This document shows positions 1 through 8,753 of a stretch of 64,000 nucleotides of DNA, one piece after another; positions within the stretch are counted from its first letter, which is position 1, and each line of letters opens with the position of its first letter. The position numbers and the translations under genes were made by a program. The notes beneath the pieces were generated by a model. That model was not told the DNA's origin and searched no databases. It worked only from the letters and a program-made list of their open reading frames with translations. The stretch comes from an uncultured SAR116 cluster alpha proteobacterium. Lineage in GTDB: Bacteria > Pseudomonadota > Alphaproteobacteria > Puniceispirillales > Puniceispirillaceae. The DNA is taken from assembly GCA_902622515.1 (NCBI GenBank), contig CACNQE010000004.1:1-64000 (forward strand), read 5' to 3'.

Positions 1-35
1 GTTACAATAATTTTTAAAACTTTTATTATAAAGAA

Positions 36-59
36 GCGGGCAAAAGCCCGCTTTTTTTT
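36..59 (+). terminator. Rho-independent terminator of an upstream gene outside the window
   Basis: A 6-bp GC stem (GCGGGC/GCCCGC) with an AAAA loop is followed directly by eight T. The T run is on the + strand, so it ends transcription of a gene left of the window. The last T is also the first base of the sigma-54-like element that follows. Confidence 0.85.
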
Positions 60-74
60 GGCATAAAATTTGCA
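59..74 (+). promoter_or_regulatory. Sigma-54-type promoter for flmG operon
   Basis: TGGCATAAAATTTGCA carries GG and GC exactly ten bases apart, as in the -24/-12 consensus TGGCAC-N5-TTGCW. The predicted transcript would begin near 86. A TTG at 70 lies inside this element, so it cannot be the start codon of the following gene. Confidence 0.75.
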
Positions 75-102
75 AATTCTCCATGTTCTTATGGAGAAAA
101 TA

Positions 103-1842
103 ATGGAAGCGTTAGACTTATCAAAAATTGAAATAAATGCTGAAGAAAATGATAATAAAACTTCTTTATCAAAAAATCTTCGTGACCTAGAAAAATTCGA
201 AAAAAAGAATGGTAGAGGGTTTGATAGTCTTCTAGCCAGGGGGGCAATTTACTTTAATTCAAGAGATTTTGAAAAGTCAAAATTCTATTTTGAAAAAGCA
301 GCAAACATTAAATACGATATAAATATTATTTCTGCCTTGATGAAGCTTTACTCTAAAACTGACTGTATATCGGAGATTATACCTCATCTAGAAAAATCAA
401 AAGACACATTAGAATCAAATTTTACTTATTGGCAGTTAGCAGGTTTTGCGTATGCAGAATTGCTTCAGCCAGAAGAGACTGCCAATAATCTGATGAAAGC
501 AAGACAACTTGGTAGCAAAACAGAATTAACAACAAGTCTATTATTAAAAAGTCTCGGAAAGACTGACAGACTCGATGAGCAGTACGAGATTGCAAAAGAA
601 GAAATAGCCAAAAATAATCTTTCTAGTGTAGTTGTTATGTCTTTTGTATCTTCCTGCATAAAAACGCATAGATTTGAGGAGGTTCTTAATTTTTTCGAAA
701 CAACAGATTATGACTGGCAGTCTGAAGCAATATTAGCCGCATTTGCGGGAATAGCCCATCAATCCAATGGTAATATTGAGGAAAGTCTTAAATTAAACAA
801 ATTGGCTCTAGAAATAGAACCTGATAATATTGAAATAAGATGGAATCTTGCGTTAACTCAACTCAGATATGGAGATATAAGAGAGGGATTAGAAAATTAT
901 AAAGTAAGGTTTGATTGGAAAAATTTTCCAAGTCCCAAAAGACAATTTGACGTCCCAAAATGGCATGAGGGTGTTGATAAATATTCTAGAATTTTAATTT
1001 GGTCAGAGCAAGGTTTAGCGGACGAGATTTTATTTTCCACTGCCTTAAAATCATTTGCGAAAGAATTTCCAAATTTAATTTTTGAAACTCATTTTAAAGC
1101 CACCGAGATTTTGACTAGAAGTTTTCCAGAAATTCATTGTAGAACGGGTCTTTTTGACGACAATTCGTTAAAGCCATTTTATAACGATTTTCAATATCAC
1201 GTTCCTATGGGGGATATATTTCTTTGGTTTCTAAATAAAAATATAGAGAAGCTTGAAGCTGGGGAAACCTTAAAAAATCTTGATTATTTAAAGGCAGATG
1301 AACTTAGAAAGCAATATTGGGGATTAAAACTCAACAAAGAAAATAATAAGCCAAAGGTTGGATTTTGTTGGTCAAGCTCTATCCTTAGTGATGGTCGACA
1401 CACTCACCATACAAAACTGGACAATTGGGAGAGAGTTTTAAGCAGAAAAGATATAGATTTTGTGAGTTTACAATATGATGTCGATTACGAGGATATCTCA
1501 AAAAATCACTCTGAAATTTCAAAATACTTTATGGATACTGGTTTCCTAGACCAAATGGATGATGTAGACGGTGCGTTAGCATTGATGAGTAATCTTGATC
1601 TTGTTATAACATCCCCATCTGCTCCCTACGCTTTAGCTGGAGCCTTAGGTTTGGAAACTTGGTTTTATAGTGCCTCTTCTCATTTTATGCTTGGTAGAAA
1701 TGGAAAATTTATAGAGCATCCTTTGCTTCCAAATATGAAAAATTATGTGACCAAGTCTGCCCATAAAGACCAAAAATTAATAGAAGATTTTAACGAGAGA
1801 CTAGATTCGTTTGTAAAAGATTTTAAAAAGAAACAAGTGTGA
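103..1842 (+). CDS. flmG: FlmG-like TPR/glycosyltransferase (flagellin nonulosonic acid transferase)
   Basis: This 579-aa protein has helical TPR-like repeats over about residues 1-280 and a GT-B type region after about 290. That region holds 'IWSEQGLADEILF' and a C-terminal 'DLVITSPSAPYALAGALG' segment typical of TPR-linked family 9/41-like transferases. Caulobacter FlmG (formerly FlbA, about 600 aa) has this layout: its TPR part binds flagellin and its C-terminal part transfers a nonulosonic acid. The gene directly precedes a legionaminic acid pathway, which supports that role. ATG at 103 is chosen because GGAG lies six bases upstream and the sigma-54 element at 59-74 excludes the TTG at 70. 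ATG 91 is a less likely alternative. That its substrate is legionaminate is inference. Confidence 0.72.
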   Translation: MEALDLSKIEINAEENDNKTSLSKNLRDLEKFEKKNGRGFDSLLARGAIYFNSRDFEKSKFYFEKAANIKYDINIISALMKLYSKTDCISEIIPHLEKSKDTLESNFTYWQLAGFAYAELLQPEETANNLMKARQLGSKTELTTSLLLKSLGKTDRLDEQYEIAKEEIAKNNLSSVVVMSFVSSCIKTHRFEEVLNFFETTDYDWQSEAILAAFAGIAHQSNGNIEESLKLNKLALEIEPDNIEIRWNLALTQLRYGDIREGLENYKVRFDWKNFPSPKRQFDVPKWHEGVDKYSRILIWSEQGLADEILFSTALKSFAKEFPNLIFETHFKATEILTRSFPEIHCRTGLFDDNSLKPFYNDFQYHVPMGDIFLWFLNKNIEKLEAGETLKNLDYLKADELRKQYWGLKLNKENNKPKVGFCWSSSILSDGRHTHHTKLDNWERVLSRKDIDFVSLQYDVDYEDISKNHSEISKYFMDTGFLDQMDDVDGALALMSNLDLVITSPSAPYALAGALGLETWFYSASSHFMLGRNGKFIEHPLLPNMKNYVTKSAHKDQKLIEDFNERLDSFVKDFKKKQV

Positions 1843-1896
1843 GAAACTATAGAGTATTTGGTCAAAAATCTACAGCATAAAATTTAAGGATTTAAT

Positions 1897-2889
1897 GTGC
1901 GAGTATTGGTTACAGGTTCAGATGGATTTATTGGGTCTCACTTAGTGGAAGAGCTTGTGAGACGAGGATACGATGTGCGAGCATTCGTGATGTATAACTC
2001 GTTTAATTCTTGGGGTTGGTTAGACAAATGCGCCCCAGATGTAAAAGAAAATTTTGATGTATTTCAGGGTGATATTCGTGATCCAAATGGTGTGAGACAG
2101 GCGATAAATGGATGCGACGTTGTGTTACATTTAGCAGCTTTGATTGCAATACCCTTTTCATACCACTCTCCAGACAGTTATGTAGATACAAATATCAAAG
2201 GTACTTTGAATATTCTGCAGGCAGCACGTGAAAAAAATGTAAGAGTTATTCACACATCTACTAGTGAGGTTTATGGAACGGCAGATTTTGTGCCAATAAC
2301 TGAACTTCATCCTCTAAAAGGGCAGTCTCCATATTCAGCTACAAAAATAGCTGCTGATCAGCTTGCGTTTTCATTTTATAGTTCTTTTGAATTACCAGTC
2401 ACAATTATTCGCCCATTTAATACCTATGGTCCAAGACAATCATCACGGGCAGTTATTCCAACGATCATTTCTCAAATAGCATCTGGCGCAGGGAACATAA
2501 AATTAGGGTCTGTACATCCTACAAGAGACTTTAATTTTGTTGAAGATACAGTTGAGGGGTTCATAGCTTCTATGAATTCTGTCGATGCTTACGGAGAAGT
2601 CGTTAATTTAGGAAGTAATTTCGAAATATCTATAGCAGATACTGCTTTAATGATTGCAAATATCATGAGTAAGGACGTCAATGTCGATACGGATGATATA
2701 CGATTGAGGCCTGAAAAAAGTGAAGTTGAAAGACTATGGGCAGATAACAAAAAAGCAAAATCTTTATTAGGTTGGGAACCCAACTTTTGCGGGCTCGATG
2801 GTTTAGAAAGAGGTTTGAAAAAAACAATTACATGGTTTTCTGAACCAGAAAATCTTTCCCTCTATAAAACTGATAGATATACGATATGA
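1897..2889 (+). CDS. legB: LegB, nucleotide-GlcNAc 4,6-dehydratase (extended SDR)
   Basis: This 330-aa extended short-chain dehydrogenase has the N-terminal NAD motif VTGSDGFIGSH, the catalytic TSTSEVYG segment and the YSATK Tyr/Lys pair. In the legionaminate pathway LegB converts (GDP-)GlcNAc to its 4-keto-6-deoxy derivative in the cytoplasm. The start is GTG at 1897 with AAGGA six bases upstream. It overlaps the following aminotransferase by ATGA, so the two are translationally coupled. The family is certain; the LegB assignment comes from the legC-legH-legI-legG genes that follow in order. Confidence 0.85.
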   Translation: MRVLVTGSDGFIGSHLVEELVRRGYDVRAFVMYNSFNSWGWLDKCAPDVKENFDVFQGDIRDPNGVRQAINGCDVVLHLAALIAIPFSYHSPDSYVDTNIKGTLNILQAAREKNVRVIHTSTSEVYGTADFVPITELHPLKGQSPYSATKIAADQLAFSFYSSFELPVTIIRPFNTYGPRQSSRAVIPTIISQIASGAGNIKLGSVHPTRDFNFVEDTVEGFIASMNSVDAYGEVVNLGSNFEISIADTALMIANIMSKDVNVDTDDIRLRPEKSEVERLWADNKKAKSLLGWEPNFCGLDGLERGLKKTITWFSEPENLSLYKTDRYTI

Positions 2890-4070
2890 ATAATCATGAA
2901 CCTATAAACAACAGTTATCTAATATCAAGCAAAATTGTTAGGGCAATTCGTGCTGTCATCGGAGAAGAAAAAAATACGCTTCATGAGCCTACTTTTAAAG
3001 GCAAAGAATGGGAATATGTAAAAGACTGTCTTGATAGCGGTTTTGTTTCATCTGTTGGGCAATATGTTGAAAAATTCGAAAATAAAATTACAGAGTATAC
3101 AGGTGCAAAGTATGCAGTTGCAGTGGTTAACGGCACTGCAGCCTTGCACTTAGGGTTAATTGTAGCAGGAGTTAAGTTTGATGATGAGGTTTTAGTCCCC
3201 TCGCTTACGTTTGTTGCAACAGCAAATGCTGTATCTTACATAGGAGCTAAACCACATTTTGTAGATATTAATGCTAAAGATCTTGGAATAGATGCAAAAA
3301 AGCTAACAGCCTATCTCAAAGAGATTTCAGAGATTAAGAATGGGTTTTGCGTAAACAAGAAAACGGGCCGAGTGATTAGAGCTATTGTTCCAATGCATGT
3401 TTTTGGTCATCCTTGTAATCTAAAGGAATTATTACCTCTGTGTAATAAATTCAAAATAAAGGTTGTTGAGGATGCCGCAGAAGCTCTTGGAAGTTTTTAT
3501 GATAAAAAACATACGGGAACATTTGGTAACCTTGGTGTAATTAGTTTTAACGGAAACAAAACAATAACCACTGGTGGTGGTGGTGTAATTCTGACAGATG
3601 ATATTGATCTAGCCACTCATGCAAAGCATTTGTCAACGACTGCGAAATCAAATCATCCATTTGCCTATGTTCATACTGAAATAGGATTTAATTATCGAAT
3701 GCCAAACTTAAATGCAGCTCTAGGCTGTGCTCAACTTGAACAACTGCCAGAATTATTGAATTCAAAAAGACGATTATATAGGGCTTATTCAAAGGCATTT
3801 TCTGAAATATCAGAGGTGAGTCTTTTTCAAGAACCCCCTTTATGTCAAAGTAACTATTGGCTACAGACATTACTTTTGAACGAAGAATTTATGTCATGTC
3901 GAAAGGAAATTATAGAGAACTGTATAGAGGATGGTATAAGTACTAGGCCAGTTTGGAAACCCCTACATAAACTCTCTATATACGAAAATTCACCTGCATC
4001 TTCATTAGCTATTACTAATAATTTATCCGAGAGAATAATCAATATTCCAAGCAGTGCGGGGTTGGCATGA
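2886..4070 (+). CDS. legC: LegC, PLP-dependent sugar aminotransferase
   Basis: This 394-aa DegT/DnrJ/EryC1-family enzyme has the PLP-lysine segment 'FNGNKTITTGGGG', the 'VNGTAALHLGL' phosphate-binding region and the 'VVEDAAEALG' aspartate. LegC aminates the 4-keto sugar made by LegB, using glutamate. The N-terminal extension before 'EPTFKGKEWEYVKDCLDSG' is typical of the LegC subgroup rather than of ArnB. It overlaps legB and legH by four bases each, so it sits inside one tight operon. Confidence 0.86.
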   Translation: MNNHEPINNSYLISSKIVRAIRAVIGEEKNTLHEPTFKGKEWEYVKDCLDSGFVSSVGQYVEKFENKITEYTGAKYAVAVVNGTAALHLGLIVAGVKFDDEVLVPSLTFVATANAVSYIGAKPHFVDINAKDLGIDAKKLTAYLKEISEIKNGFCVNKKTGRVIRAIVPMHVFGHPCNLKELLPLCNKFKIKVVEDAAEALGSFYDKKHTGTFGNLGVISFNGNKTITTGGGGVILTDDIDLATHAKHLSTTAKSNHPFAYVHTEIGFNYRMPNLNAALGCAQLEQLPELLNSKRRLYRAYSKAFSEISEVSLFQEPPLCQSNYWLQTLLLNEEFMSCRKEIIENCIEDGISTRPVWKPLHKLSIYENSPASSLAITNNLSERIINIPSSAGLA

Positions 4071-4684
4071 CTTCAATAGTTCTTGTTGGCGGAGGAGGGC
4101 ACTGTAAGTCCTGTATAGAGGTGATTAATTCTGATGGTAGATACAGAATAGAAGGCGTTGTAGATAATCAATATACAACAGATGATAAATGTTTGGGTAT
4201 TCCATATATTGGACGTGATGAAGACCTAAAAGCCATTTTAACAAAATTTAAAATGGCATTAGTAACATTGGGGCAAATTAAGAACTACGAAGTTCGGAAA
4301 AACCTTTTTGAAATGATAAAAGCATTGGGTGCCCAAATGCCAATCATTCAAGCTTCATCTAGTATTGTTTCAAGTAACTCCGAAATAGGAGAGGGAACTA
4401 TTGTTATGCATGGTGCCATCGTGAATGCATGTGCTCAAATTGGGAAAAATGTAATTATTAACTCAATGGCTTTAATCGAACACGATGTTCACATCGGCAA
4501 TCATTGTCATATATCAACTGGCGCTCGTGTAAATGGGAATGTGAATATTTCTGATGGGTGCTTTATTGGGAGTGGAGCAGTGTTACACCAAAACATTAGT
4601 GTTGGGAAAAATGCTATAATCGCCGCTGGAGCTATCATATCCAAAGATGTCGGAGAGGGCGAGTTTGTGCAGGTGATATTATGA
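4067..4684 (+). CDS. legH: LegH/NeuD-family sugar N-acetyltransferase
   Basis: A 205-aa protein with an N-terminal Rossmann-like PglD domain ('SIVLVGGGGHCKSC') and a C-terminal left-handed beta-helix of hexapeptide repeats from about residue 95 ('IGEGTIVMHGAIVNA', 'IGNHCHISTGARVNG'). The catalytic His is probably the one in 'LIEHDVHIG'. It would N-acetylate the 4-amino sugar with acetyl-CoA. It overlaps both neighbours by four bases. NeuD-type O-acetyltransferases look alike, so the N-acetylation role is taken from operon position. Confidence 0.8.
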   Translation: MTSIVLVGGGGHCKSCIEVINSDGRYRIEGVVDNQYTTDDKCLGIPYIGRDEDLKAILTKFKMALVTLGQIKNYEVRKNLFEMIKALGAQMPIIQASSSIVSSNSEIGEGTIVMHGAIVNACAQIGKNVIINSMALIEHDVHIGNHCHISTGARVNGNVNISDGCFIGSGAVLHQNISVGKNAIIAAGAIISKDVGEGEFVQVIL

Positions 4685-5691
4685 GTAAGCCTAAAGTTGA
4701 AATCATTGCAGAGGCTGGTGTAAATCATAATGGTGATTTATCTATAGCACTGGAACTTATTGACGCAGCTGCCAATGCAGGAGCAGATCATATAAAATTT
4801 CAGACATTCAAGGCTGATAATTTGGCAACAAAGAAAGCTGAAAAAGCGCTTTATCAAATAAAATCCGATATCCCTAATGAAACACAGTACGAAATGTTAA
4901 GCCGTCTAGAATTAAGTTTTGAAGCACATCAAGTCTTACTTGAAAGGTGTGAGGAAAAAAAGATTGGCTTTTTATCCTCAGCTTTTGACTTTGATAGTTT
5001 AGATTTATTGTCATGTATAGATTTGCCAATGATTAAAATACCCTCTGGTGAAATTACTAATTTGCCATATTTGAAATATGTTGGAAAAATGAAAAAAAAG
5101 ATAATTTTATCAACAGGTATGGCAAATATTGATGAAATACAGGAAGCTATCTCAATCCTAATACAACAAGGAACAGAGCAAAAAAATATTATTATTTTAC
5201 AGTGTAACTCAGAATATCCAACTCCAATGGAGGACGTGAATCTTCTGGCAATGACTTTAATGGCTCAAAAATTTAATACTCAAGTTGGTTACTCAGACCA
5301 TACATTAGGAATTGAAGTGCCAATTGCAGCTGTAGCACTGGGAGCAGTTGTTATTGAAAAACATTTTACTCTTGATAGAAATTTTGAAGGGCCAGACCAT
5401 CATGCTAGTCTGGAACCAGAGGAATTGATTAGAATGGTGCAGTCAATTCGAAATATCGAGAAAGCATTAGGAGACAGTATAAAAAAGCCTTCAATAAGTG
5501 AAAAATTGAACATTCCCATTGTTAGAAAATCCATAGTTACTGCCTGTCCCATTAAGCAGGGAGAAAGGTTTAGTGAAAAAAATCTTTGTGTAAAGCGACC
5601 TGGTACTGGCGTTTCCCCCATGAGATGGGATGAAGTGATGGGTTTATATGCAAACAAAGATTATAATAAAGATGAATTAATCAGTCTATGA
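4681..5691 (+). CDS. legI: LegI, N,N'-diacetyllegionaminate synthase
   Basis: This 336-aa NeuB-family synthase condenses phosphoenolpyruvate with the 6-deoxy-mannosamine derivative. It shows the N-terminal 'IIAEAGVNHNGD', the TIM-barrel 'KIPSGEITNLPYL' and 'GYSDHTLG' segments, and 'VIEKHFTLDR' with the metal-binding His. A C-terminal antifreeze-like SAF domain lies at about 280-336. Length is usual for the family. It could make sialic acid or pseudaminate, but the surrounding legB/C/H/G set points to legionaminate. ATGA overlap with legG follows. Confidence 0.86.
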   Translation: MSKPKVEIIAEAGVNHNGDLSIALELIDAAANAGADHIKFQTFKADNLATKKAEKALYQIKSDIPNETQYEMLSRLELSFEAHQVLLERCEEKKIGFLSSAFDFDSLDLLSCIDLPMIKIPSGEITNLPYLKYVGKMKKKIILSTGMANIDEIQEAISILIQQGTEQKNIIILQCNSEYPTPMEDVNLLAMTLMAQKFNTQVGYSDHTLGIEVPIAAVALGAVVIEKHFTLDRNFEGPDHHASLEPEELIRMVQSIRNIEKALGDSIKKPSISEKLNIPIVRKSIVTACPIKQGERFSEKNLCVKRPGTGVSPMRWDEVMGLYANKDYNKDELISL

Positions 5692-6848
5692 AAAAAATAT
5701 GCGTTATTACAAGCTCACGGGCTGATTATGGTCTATTAAAGCATTTATTAAAAGAAATTAAAGTCTCCCCACTTTTGCACTTACAATTGATTGTATGTGG
5801 AAGCCATCTTTCTTCTTTTCATGGAATGACTATCAATGAAATTATTGATGATGGTTTTAAAATAGATGAAAAGGTAGATATAACCCAAAAAAATGATACA
5901 CAACTTGATATTAGCATATCAATTAGTTCAGGTATTAAGAGCTTTTCAAGAATATACGCAAGTCTTAACCCAGATGCTGTATTAATATTAGGAGACAGAT
6001 ATGAGATTTTAGCTGCCGCAATTTCAGCAACTATTGCTAATATTCCTGTTGTGCATTTGCATGGTGGTGAGATTACAGAGGGTGCTATCGATGATATGTT
6101 TAGACATTCTATTACTAAAATGTCTCATTTGCATTTTGTTGCGGCGGTTCCCTATAAGAAGAGAGTTATTCAACTCGGGGAAAATCCTAAAAATGTATTT
6201 TGTGTCGGCGGGCTAGGGGTAGATGCTCTAAAAAAAGTTCCCATCTTAAGTAAGGAAAATCTCTCAAAACAATTAAACATAAAACTAAAAAAACGCTCGT
6301 TTCTTGTCACATATCATCCTCTTACAGCTAATCCATCTACTGGCTACCTAGAACTTTCAGAATTACTACAGGCGTTAGAAAAATACGAAGATTGTTCAAT
6401 AATATTTACCATGCCAAATGCAGATGCCGATGGTTTGCAATTAGCAAAAACTCTTAAAACATTCGCAGATGCGCATATAAATAGTTATTATTTTTCGTCT
6501 CTTGGACAGGAAAAATATTTTTCTTGTCTGAGTAATTTTGACGCTGTTATTGGGAATTCTTCAAGCGGTTTGCTTGAAGCCCCAAGTTTTAAGATACCAA
6601 CGATAAATATTGGCGATCGTCAAAAAGGAAGGCTTAAAGCAGAGAGTGTAATAGATTGTGAAGCAAAGAAAGAAAACATACAGCAGGCTATTCAAAAAGC
6701 TCTCTCACCTGAATTTATTAAAAAAACCCAAAAAACCATTAATCCATATGGAAGAGGTGGTGCTTCAAAAAAAATCGTTAGAATTTTAGAAAACTCTGAC
6801 TTTTCAAAACTTTTTACAAAGGAATTTTTTGATCAGCATGTAAATTAA
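5688..6848 (+). CDS. legG: LegG, nucleotide-sugar hydrolysing 2-epimerase (NeuC family)
   Basis: This 386-aa protein has 'ITSSRADYGLLKHLL' at the N-terminus, 'ILGDRYEILAAA', 'HLHGGEITEGAIDD' and 'GNSSSGLLEAP', the signatures of UDP-GlcNAc 2-epimerase (hydrolysing). In the legionaminate route the enzyme releases the 2,4-diacetamido-6-deoxymannose used by LegI. Its start overlaps legI by four bases. It is the last gene of this run; a separate promoter element lies in the 91-bp gap after it. Confidence 0.85.
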   Translation: MKKICVITSSRADYGLLKHLLKEIKVSPLLHLQLIVCGSHLSSFHGMTINEIIDDGFKIDEKVDITQKNDTQLDISISISSGIKSFSRIYASLNPDAVLILGDRYEILAAAISATIANIPVVHLHGGEITEGAIDDMFRHSITKMSHLHFVAAVPYKKRVIQLGENPKNVFCVGGLGVDALKKVPILSKENLSKQLNIKLKKRSFLVTYHPLTANPSTGYLELSELLQALEKYEDCSIIFTMPNADADGLQLAKTLKTFADAHINSYYFSSLGQEKYFSCLSNFDAVIGNSSSGLLEAPSFKIPTINIGDRQKGRLKAESVIDCEAKKENIQQAIQKALSPEFIKKTQKTINPYGRGGASKKIVRILENSDFSKLFTKEFFDQHVN

Positions 6849-6891
6849 ATTCAACGAATTGAAATAGATTTTCAATGAGATTTTCCCTGAA

Positions 6892-6907
6892 AGGCACAGT
6901 AATTGCT
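6892..6907 (+). promoter_or_regulatory. Sigma-54-type promoter for ptmE-legF
   Basis: AGGCACAGTAATTGCT lies in the legG-ptmE gap, with GG and GC ten bases apart and a good TTGCT -12 block. The first base deviates from the T of the consensus. The predicted start of transcription is near 6918, about 20 bases before the ptmE ATG. Confidence 0.7.
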
Positions 6908-6939
6908 TAAATGTAGAATACATAAGTTTAGGAGAATAA

Positions 6940-8082
6940 ATGACTGTTGTTAAAAAAGTAGCCTTGGGAGCTTGCAGTCAGCCTAATAAAAGTAAGGCAA
7001 AGGCTGGATTATTAGATAATAATTGGAAGAAAACATTGTTGCCAATCAAGGCAACTGTGCAGGAGGCTATAACACGTCTTGACCAAGCGGCTATGCAGAT
7101 CGTCATGGTTGTAAATGAAAAAAATGAACTCTACGGAACTATTACAGATGGCGACATTCGTAGAGGCTTGTTAAATGGTTTAAAATTAGATAGCCCCGTT
7201 GAAGGTGTGATTCAACGTGAGGCTTTTGTAGTACCTGAGTCTATGGAAAATGAAATAATTCTGAAAATAATGTCTGCGAATAGTATACGGCAAATACCAA
7301 TAATAGATAATAAGCGAAAAGTTGTTGGTCTTCATACTTGGGAAAATTTAGCTGTTAAAACTGAACTCTCAAACCCCATGATTATTATGGCTGGAGGCAA
7401 AGGGAAACGGTTACACCCTTTCACAGAAAAGTGTCCAAAACCATTACTTCCTGTTTATGGGAAACCAATAATGGAGCATATTCTCATACAGGCTATTTCT
7501 GAAGGATTCACAAGTTTCTTTGTCTCAGTAAATTATTTATCTGAAATGATAGAAAGTTATTTTGGTGATGGTAAAAAATGGGGTGTTAAAATTAAATACA
7601 TACACGAGGAACAACCTCTAGGCACCGCAGGAGCACTTTGCTATTTAGAGAAAAATATAAATGTCCCTTTTGTAGTAACAAATGGTGATGTTTTAACTCA
7701 CATGCGCTATTCAGAATTCCTTGATTTTCATATTCATCATCATGCTGAGGCTACAATGGCAGTACGAACTTATGAGTGGCAGAACCCTTTTGGTGTAGTA
7801 AACATAGATGGTTTAGATATTATTAGCCTCGAGGAGAAGCCAATCGATAAAAGTCATATTAATGCAGGAATTTATGCGCTTGACCCAGTGGCCTTTGATC
7901 ATCTGAAAAAAAATGAAAAATGTGATATGCCAATGCTATTTGAGAGAATTAGAAAATCTGGAAATAGAACAGTCGCCTATCCTATGCATGAACCATGGTT
8001 AGATGTTGGTCGTCCAGATGATTTTAAACTTGCTGAAAACTATGTTCAAAACCATAGTGAAACAAATAATGTAGCCCAGTGA
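6940..8082 (+). CDS. ptmE: PtmE-like CBS-domain nucleotidyltransferase (glucosamine-1-P guanylyltransferase)
   Basis: This 380-aa protein joins two CBS domains (about residues 30-130, 'YGTITDGDIRRGLL' and 'QIPIIDNKRKVVGL') to a sugar-1-phosphate nucleotidyltransferase starting at 'IIMAGGKGKRLHPFTEKCPK' (about 147). The same arrangement is known from Campylobacter PtmE, which makes GDP-glucosamine for the legionaminate pathway. A good SD (AGGAG) precedes the ATG. Partner PtmA and PtmF genes are not in the window. GDP specificity is inferred from context. Confidence 0.8.
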   Translation: MTVVKKVALGACSQPNKSKAKAGLLDNNWKKTLLPIKATVQEAITRLDQAAMQIVMVVNEKNELYGTITDGDIRRGLLNGLKLDSPVEGVIQREAFVVPESMENEIILKIMSANSIRQIPIIDNKRKVVGLHTWENLAVKTELSNPMIIMAGGKGKRLHPFTEKCPKPLLPVYGKPIMEHILIQAISEGFTSFFVSVNYLSEMIESYFGDGKKWGVKIKYIHEEQPLGTAGALCYLEKNINVPFVVTNGDVLTHMRYSEFLDFHIHHHAEATMAVRTYEWQNPFGVVNIDGLDIISLEEKPIDKSHINAGIYALDPVAFDHLKKNEKCDMPMLFERIRKSGNRTVAYPMHEPWLDVGRPDDFKLAENYVQNHSETNNVAQ

Positions 8083-8084
8083 AG

Positions 8085-8732
8085 ATGAAATATCTTGCTA
8101 TTATTCCTGCTAGAGGTGGCTCAAAAGGGGTTCCAAAAAAAAATATTCGTAACTTTCGCGGAAAACCGCTTATTTCCTGGACTATAAATGCAGCCAAGGC
8201 GTCAACGTTAATTGATGATGTAATTCTATCATCCGACGACCCTGAGATAATAAGCGTTGCGAAGGAATATGGTTGTAGGGTGCCCTTCATTAGAGAAGCT
8301 TCTATTTCACAAGATAAAACTCCTTCGATAGACGTAATTTTTGATGCTGTAAAAAGATATCCAAGTTTTGATTGGGTTGTTCTTCTTCAACCCACTTCAC
8401 CACTTAGAACCAGCTTTCATATCGATGAAGCAATCACTCTATGTAAAAATAAAGGAGTAATGTCTTGCGCATCCGTAACTGAGGTAAGTCAGAATCCCTA
8501 TTGGATGTATTCGCTTGACAAAAATCAAGAGATCCAGCCTCTGATAAAAGGAAAATTGCCAAGCCGTAGGCAAGATTTGCCAGCTATTTACAGACTAAAT
8601 GGGGCAATATATATCTGTAATGTGGACTGGTTGAATAGAAATAAAAGCTTAATAGGAAGCAAAACCCTTGGTTATGTTATGAATAACTCAGACTCGTTAG
8701 ACATCGATACTGAAGAACAGTTTAATGTATAA
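8085..8732 (+). CDS. legF: LegF/NeuA-family CMP-nonulosonate cytidylyltransferase
   Basis: This roughly 215-aa acylneuraminate cytidylyltransferase carries 'IIPARGGSKGVPKKNIR', the 'LQPTSPLR' loop and 'IDTEEQF' near the end. It activates the nonulosonic acid with CTP so that FlmG-type transferases can use it. It ends the plus-strand legionaminate block. A GTG at 8079 overlapping the ptmE stop is an alternative start; ATG 8085 gives the usual family N-terminus. It converges with the next gene, with only 21 bp between stops. Confidence 0.86.
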   Translation: MKYLAIIPARGGSKGVPKKNIRNFRGKPLISWTINAAKASTLIDDVILSSDDPEIISVAKEYGCRVPFIREASISQDKTPSIDVIFDAVKRYPSFDWVVLLQPTSPLRTSFHIDEAITLCKNKGVMSCASVTEVSQNPYWMYSLDKNQEIQPLIKGKLPSRRQDLPAIYRLNGAIYICNVDWLNRNKSLIGSKTLGYVMNNSDSLDIDTEEQFNV

Positions 8733-8753
8733 AAATTGATAATTTGAATATCA

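Noticed and set aside
70-102. TTG start at 70 for the first gene
   Set aside because: It lies inside the -12 block of the predicted promoter, and ATG 103 has a good SD.
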